This document shows positions 32,250 to 34,461 of a stretch of DNA of 34,461 bases, piece by piece. The DNA comes from Novosphingobium clariflavum (lineage in GTDB: Bacteria > Pseudomonadota > Alphaproteobacteria > Sphingomonadales > Sphingomonadaceae), in the NCBI RefSeq assembly GCF_026420865.1, contig NZ_JAPCWC010000033.1, positions 1 to 34,461 of the forward strand, given 5' to 3'. Under the pieces are notes generated by a model. That model searched no databases. It saw only the letters and a program-made list of their open reading frames with translations, and was not told the DNA's origin. Position 1 is the first letter of the stretch. Every line of letters begins with the position of its first letter. Both the position numbers and the translations under genes were made by a program.

Positions 32250-33416
32250 ATGAAGATCGCGGTTTTCGGTCTCGGCTATGTCGGCCTTTCCAACGCAGCG
32301 CTGCTGGCCCAACACAACGAAGTCGCCGCCGTCGACATCACCGCTGAACGTGTCGCCATGCTCAACGCGCGCAAGTCGCCGATCGTCGATGCCGAACTGG
32401 AAAGCTTCCTTGCCGAGCGCACGCTGAACCTCACCGCCACGCTCGACGCCGATGCCGCGCTGGAAGGTGCCGATTTCGTGATCGTCGCCACCCCGACCAA
32501 TTACGACGTCGACACCAACAAGTTCGACACCTCCTCGGTGGAAGCCGTGATCCGCGCCACCATCGCGGTGAACCGCAGCGCCACGATCGTCATCAAGTCC
32601 ACCATCCCCGTAGGCTTCGTGGAAGAAGCCCGCGCGCGCTACGGCACCGACCAGGTCATCTTCAGCCCCGAATTTCTCCGCGAAGGCCGGGCCCTGCACG
32701 ACAACCTCCACCCTTCGCGCATCATCGTCGGCGAACGCTCGGAGCGGGCACGCACGTTTGCGGAGCTGCTGCTGCAAGGCGCGGTGAAGAAGGACGTCGA
32801 CGTGCTGTTCACCGATGCCCGCGAAGCCGAGGCGATCAAGCTTTTCGCCAATACCTACCTCGCCATGCGCGTTGCCTTCTTCAACGAACTCGACAGCTAC
32901 GCGATCGCGGGCGGCATGGACACGCGCCAGATCATCGACGGCATCGGCCTCGATCCGCGCATCGGCACGCACTACAACAACCCGAGCTTCGGCTACGGCG
33001 GCTATTGCCTGCCCAAGGACACCAAGCAGTTGCTCGCCAACTACTCCGAAGTGCCGCAGAACCTCATTCGCGCGATCGTCGATGCCAACCGGACCCGCAA
33101 GGACTTCCTGGCCGACCAGATCATCGCCAAGAAGCCCCGCCGCGTCGGCGTTTACCGGTTGGTGATGAAGGCGGGATCGGACAACTTCCGCCAATCCTCG
33201 ATCCAGGGGATCATGAAGCGGATCAAGGCCAAGGGCATCGAAGTGGTCGTCTACGAACCGGCGATGACGCAAGACGAGTTCTACGGCTCGCGCGTGATGC
33301 GCGATCTCGATGCCTTCAAGCAGGAATGCGACGTCATCCTCGCCAACCGGATGACCCCAGCCATTGCCGAAGTGAAAGACAAGGTCTTCACGCGCGACCT
33401 GTTCGGTTCGGACTGA
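32250..33416 (+). CDS. ugd: UDP-glucose 6-dehydrogenase (nucleotide sugar dehydrogenase)
   Basis: A 388-residue UDP-glucose/GDP-mannose dehydrogenase family enzyme, oxidising UDP-glucose to UDP-glucuronate with NAD+. The N-terminal Rossmann motif is GLGYVGLSNA (7-16). The central region has SPEFLREGRA (139-148) and KLFANTYLAMRVAFFNEL (about 197-214). The catalytic Cys253 lies in FGYGGYCLPKDTKQL. The form is short (388 against about 430-450) and resembles the compact Ugd of enteric bacteria. No ribosome site precedes the ATG, so translation may be leaderless or coupled to an upstream frame. The product feeds exopolysaccharide or lipopolysaccharide synthesis. Confidence 0.92.
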   Translation: MKIAVFGLGYVGLSNAALLAQHNEVAAVDITAERVAMLNARKSPIVDAELESFLAERTLNLTATLDADAALEGADFVIVATPTNYDVDTNKFDTSSVEAVIRATIAVNRSATIVIKSTIPVGFVEEARARYGTDQVIFSPEFLREGRALHDNLHPSRIIVGERSERARTFAELLLQGAVKKDVDVLFTDAREAEAIKLFANTYLAMRVAFFNELDSYAIAGGMDTRQIIDGIGLDPRIGTHYNNPSFGYGGYCLPKDTKQLLANYSEVPQNLIRAIVDANRTRKDFLADQIIAKKPRRVGVYRLVMKAGSDNFRQSSIQGIMKRIKAKGIEVVVYEPAMTQDEFYGSRVMRDLDAFKQECDVILANRMTPAIAEVKDKVFTRDLFGSD

Positions 33417-33467
33417 ATGGGCCCATCCCTGCCGCGTGCGATGGCACGCACTCCTGACCTGACATAG

Positions 33468-33567
33468 AGCGTTTTTCGAACGGAGTGGTACACGCAGTGA
33501 CTCGGGAAAACGCGGGAAACAAAGAATCTGGAGAGGCCGATCTGATTCAATCAGATCGAAAAACGCT
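33468..33567. repeat. Small palindromic repeat element (about 100 bp)
   Basis: AGCGTTTTTCGA (33468-33479) and its exact complement TCGAAAAACGCT (33556-33567) bound about 100 bp. The inner palindrome GATCTGATT-C-AATCAGATC spans 33539-33557. Similar AGCGTTTTTCGA palindromes are common intergenic repeats in alphaproteobacteria. It ends exactly where structured element copy 2 begins. Confidence 0.8.
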
Positions 33568-33858
33568 TTAGCCCGTAAACTCATAAACGGCACCATCGAG
33601 GTTTGAGGCAAAATGGTTCAGCGTAAGGAAGGAAGGCGACGGAATATGCCGATATTTCTAGGCTTCCTGACGCAGCGCTGGACCATTTTGGGCAAGCGAA
33701 GCTCACCGCAAGGTAAACCCCGAAGGGGCGTCCAAATGGCTTCCATCTCGAACCGATGCGGCCTTGGACGGGCAACCAGCCCGCCCGGCGGCCGCTTCGG
33801 CCCGATCTGTTCGCCATTTGGGCGCCTCGATGGTGCCGTTTATGAGTTTACGGCCTAG
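33568..33858 (+). repeat. Structured palindromic element, copy 2 (291 bp)
   Basis: The same element as 22474-22743 in opposite orientation. Terminal inverted repeats (33568-33601 and 33825-33858) match with two mismatches and end in TTAG and CTAG. The hairpin arms are 33609-33623 with 33676-33690, and 33727-33740 with 33813-33826 (one G-U type pair), with inner arms 33753-33763 and 33790-33800. A 21-nt insertion near 33691-33712 is absent from copy 1. The 81-codon frame (33613-33858) keeps its reading frame through the insertion. It ends 17 nt before the acyltransferase start, in the same orientation, as copy 1 does before dps. Confidence 0.93.
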
Positions 33859-33875
33859 AAACACGGTAATCGGAC

Positions 33876-34461
33876 ATGGCGACAGCTACGAGCGACACGA
33901 CCCAGCCTTCAGCCCGCGGACAATCACGCCTCTTCGCATTTGATGCCGCGCGAGCGATCGCGGCACTCTTCGTGATCGCCATCCACGTTCCCGGAGGCAA
34001 GGCGATGATGGCCTTCAGCGAAGCCGCGCGTTTCGCGGTTCCGCTGTTCTTCGCGATATCTGGCTATTTCTTCGTACGCAGTCAGGAAACGGCGGCGATG
34101 GCACGCCTCACGCGCCTGCTGAAGCTCTACCTGTTCTGGGTCGCGGCCTACCTGGTGGCGGACCATTTCCTGCACTTCTGGAAAACAGAACGCCCAGTGA
34201 TCGACCTGATCTTCGGTGGCGGCGCAGGATTTCATTTGTGGTTCATCAGCGGCCTGATCCAGTGCCTTGCCCTGTATTACCTGCTTCGCGTGCGCCTGAA
34301 GCTCGGCTGGCCAGCGCTCTTTGCCTTGTCGGGCTGCCTGTACCTCGGGAATGTTCTGGCCAACAGCTATGCCCTGCTGCCGGGGCTCGGCTGGAACCCG
34401 CATGACGGCCCGTTCTTCGGGCTCGTGTTCTTCTGCTTCGGAGCATGGCTTCGCTCTACCA
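33876..34461 (+). CDS. Acyltransferase family 3 membrane protein (partial, cut by window end)
   Basis: An open frame from ATG 33876 to the window end (195 complete codons, no stop). The N-terminal RLFAFDAARAIAALFVIAIHV contains the Arg and His pattern of the OafA/WecH acyltransferase-3 family. Further hydrophobic helices follow (RFAVPLFFAISGYFFV, LLKLYLFWVAAYLVADHFL, LWFISGLIQCLALYYLL, and others), giving at least five membrane segments in the visible part. Such enzymes O-acetylate or O-acylate surface sugars, which suits the neighbouring ugd. The start lies 17 nt after repeat copy 2; the ribosome site is poor. Confidence 0.85.
   Translation, partial: MATATSDTTQPSARGQSRLFAFDAARAIAALFVIAIHVPGGKAMMAFSEAARFAVPLFFAISGYFFVRSQETAAMARLTRLLKLYLFWVAAYLVADHFLHFWKTERPVIDLIFGGGAGFHLWFISGLIQCLALYYLLRVRLKLGWPALFALSGCLYLGNVLANSYALLPGLGWNPHDGPFFGLVFFCFGAWLRST

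Larger units (their letters stand above)
33417..33875. other. Gene-free region filled by two repeat elements
   Basis: Between ugd and the acyltransferase: about 50 nt with no visible signal, a small palindromic repeat (33468-33567), then directly abutting it the second copy of the large structured element (33568-33858), and a 17-nt gap before the next ATG. Confidence 0.85.

Noticed and set aside
32211..33611. 466-codon minus-strand frame over ugd
   Set aside because: Antisense shadow of ugd.
22474..33858. The two inverted elements as ends of a composite transposon
   Set aside because: The interval holds ordinary chromosomal genes with native composition and no transposase; the elements look independently placed.

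Overview
The window looks like chromosomal DNA of a high-GC alphaproteobacterium of the sphingomonad group, most likely Novosphingobium or a close relative. This is inferred from protein style, gene order (mrp facing hflK-hflC-degP) and a sigma-EcfG type promoter. No marker gene fixes the species. I see no prophage, integrase, CRISPR array, defence island or recognisable transposase.

Layout. 1-2.7 kb: a tightly overlapping operon of three unknown-function families (DUF969, DUF979, DUF2891), followed by a tRNA-Thr(UGU) on the minus strand. 2.8-6.9 kb, minus strand: an exported DUF885 hydrolase, then rarA with a translationally coupled DUF429-like gene. 7-8.9 kb: a small membrane protein and two paralogous small exported proteins, the second with an apparent 3' frameshift. 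9-11.2 kb: a family 4 glycosyltransferase convergent with a two-domain MarR-like regulator. 11.3-15.6 kb, minus strand: a three-gene operon, mrp - molybdenum hydroxylase large subunit - hemH, with the same TGATG overlap at both junctions. 15.8-19.6 kb, plus strand: envelope and membrane proteolysis genes hflK, hflC and degP. 19.7-22.4 kb: dinB, a Nudix hydrolase, pgl and dps. 22.8-24.7 kb: a GDT1-like membrane protein, a small HTH protein and a YkuD-type L,D-transpeptidase. 24.7-26.6 kb, minus strand: a HAD-IIB/phosphomannomutase-like gene and manC, fitting GDP-mannose supply. 26.9-31.0 kb, plus strand: the trehalose operon otsB - GH15 - otsA behind an exact sigma-EcfG promoter (GGAAC-N16-CGTT). 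31.0-34.5 kb: repeat-rich DNA with a degenerate PilZ-like gene, ugd, and an acyltransferase-3 gene cut by the window end.

The most unusual item is a structured repeat present twice in inverted orientation (22474-22743 and 33568-33858). Each copy has about 34-bp terminal inverted repeats and two long internal hairpins. The copies are about 93% identical apart from one 21-nt insertion. The substitutions include compensatory changes in both hairpins. The open frame both copies share shows 15 non-synonymous to 2 synonymous changes, so structure rather than protein seems to be conserved. Both copies lie in the same orientation just upstream of a gene: 36 nt before dps and 17 nt before the acyltransferase. 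A near-consensus sigma-EcfG promoter abuts the copy before dps, so that copy may be transcribed as a structured leader.

Shared themes are stress survival (trehalose, Dps, DegP, RarA, DinB) and surface polysaccharide precursors (ManC, Ugd, glycosyltransferase, acyltransferase).
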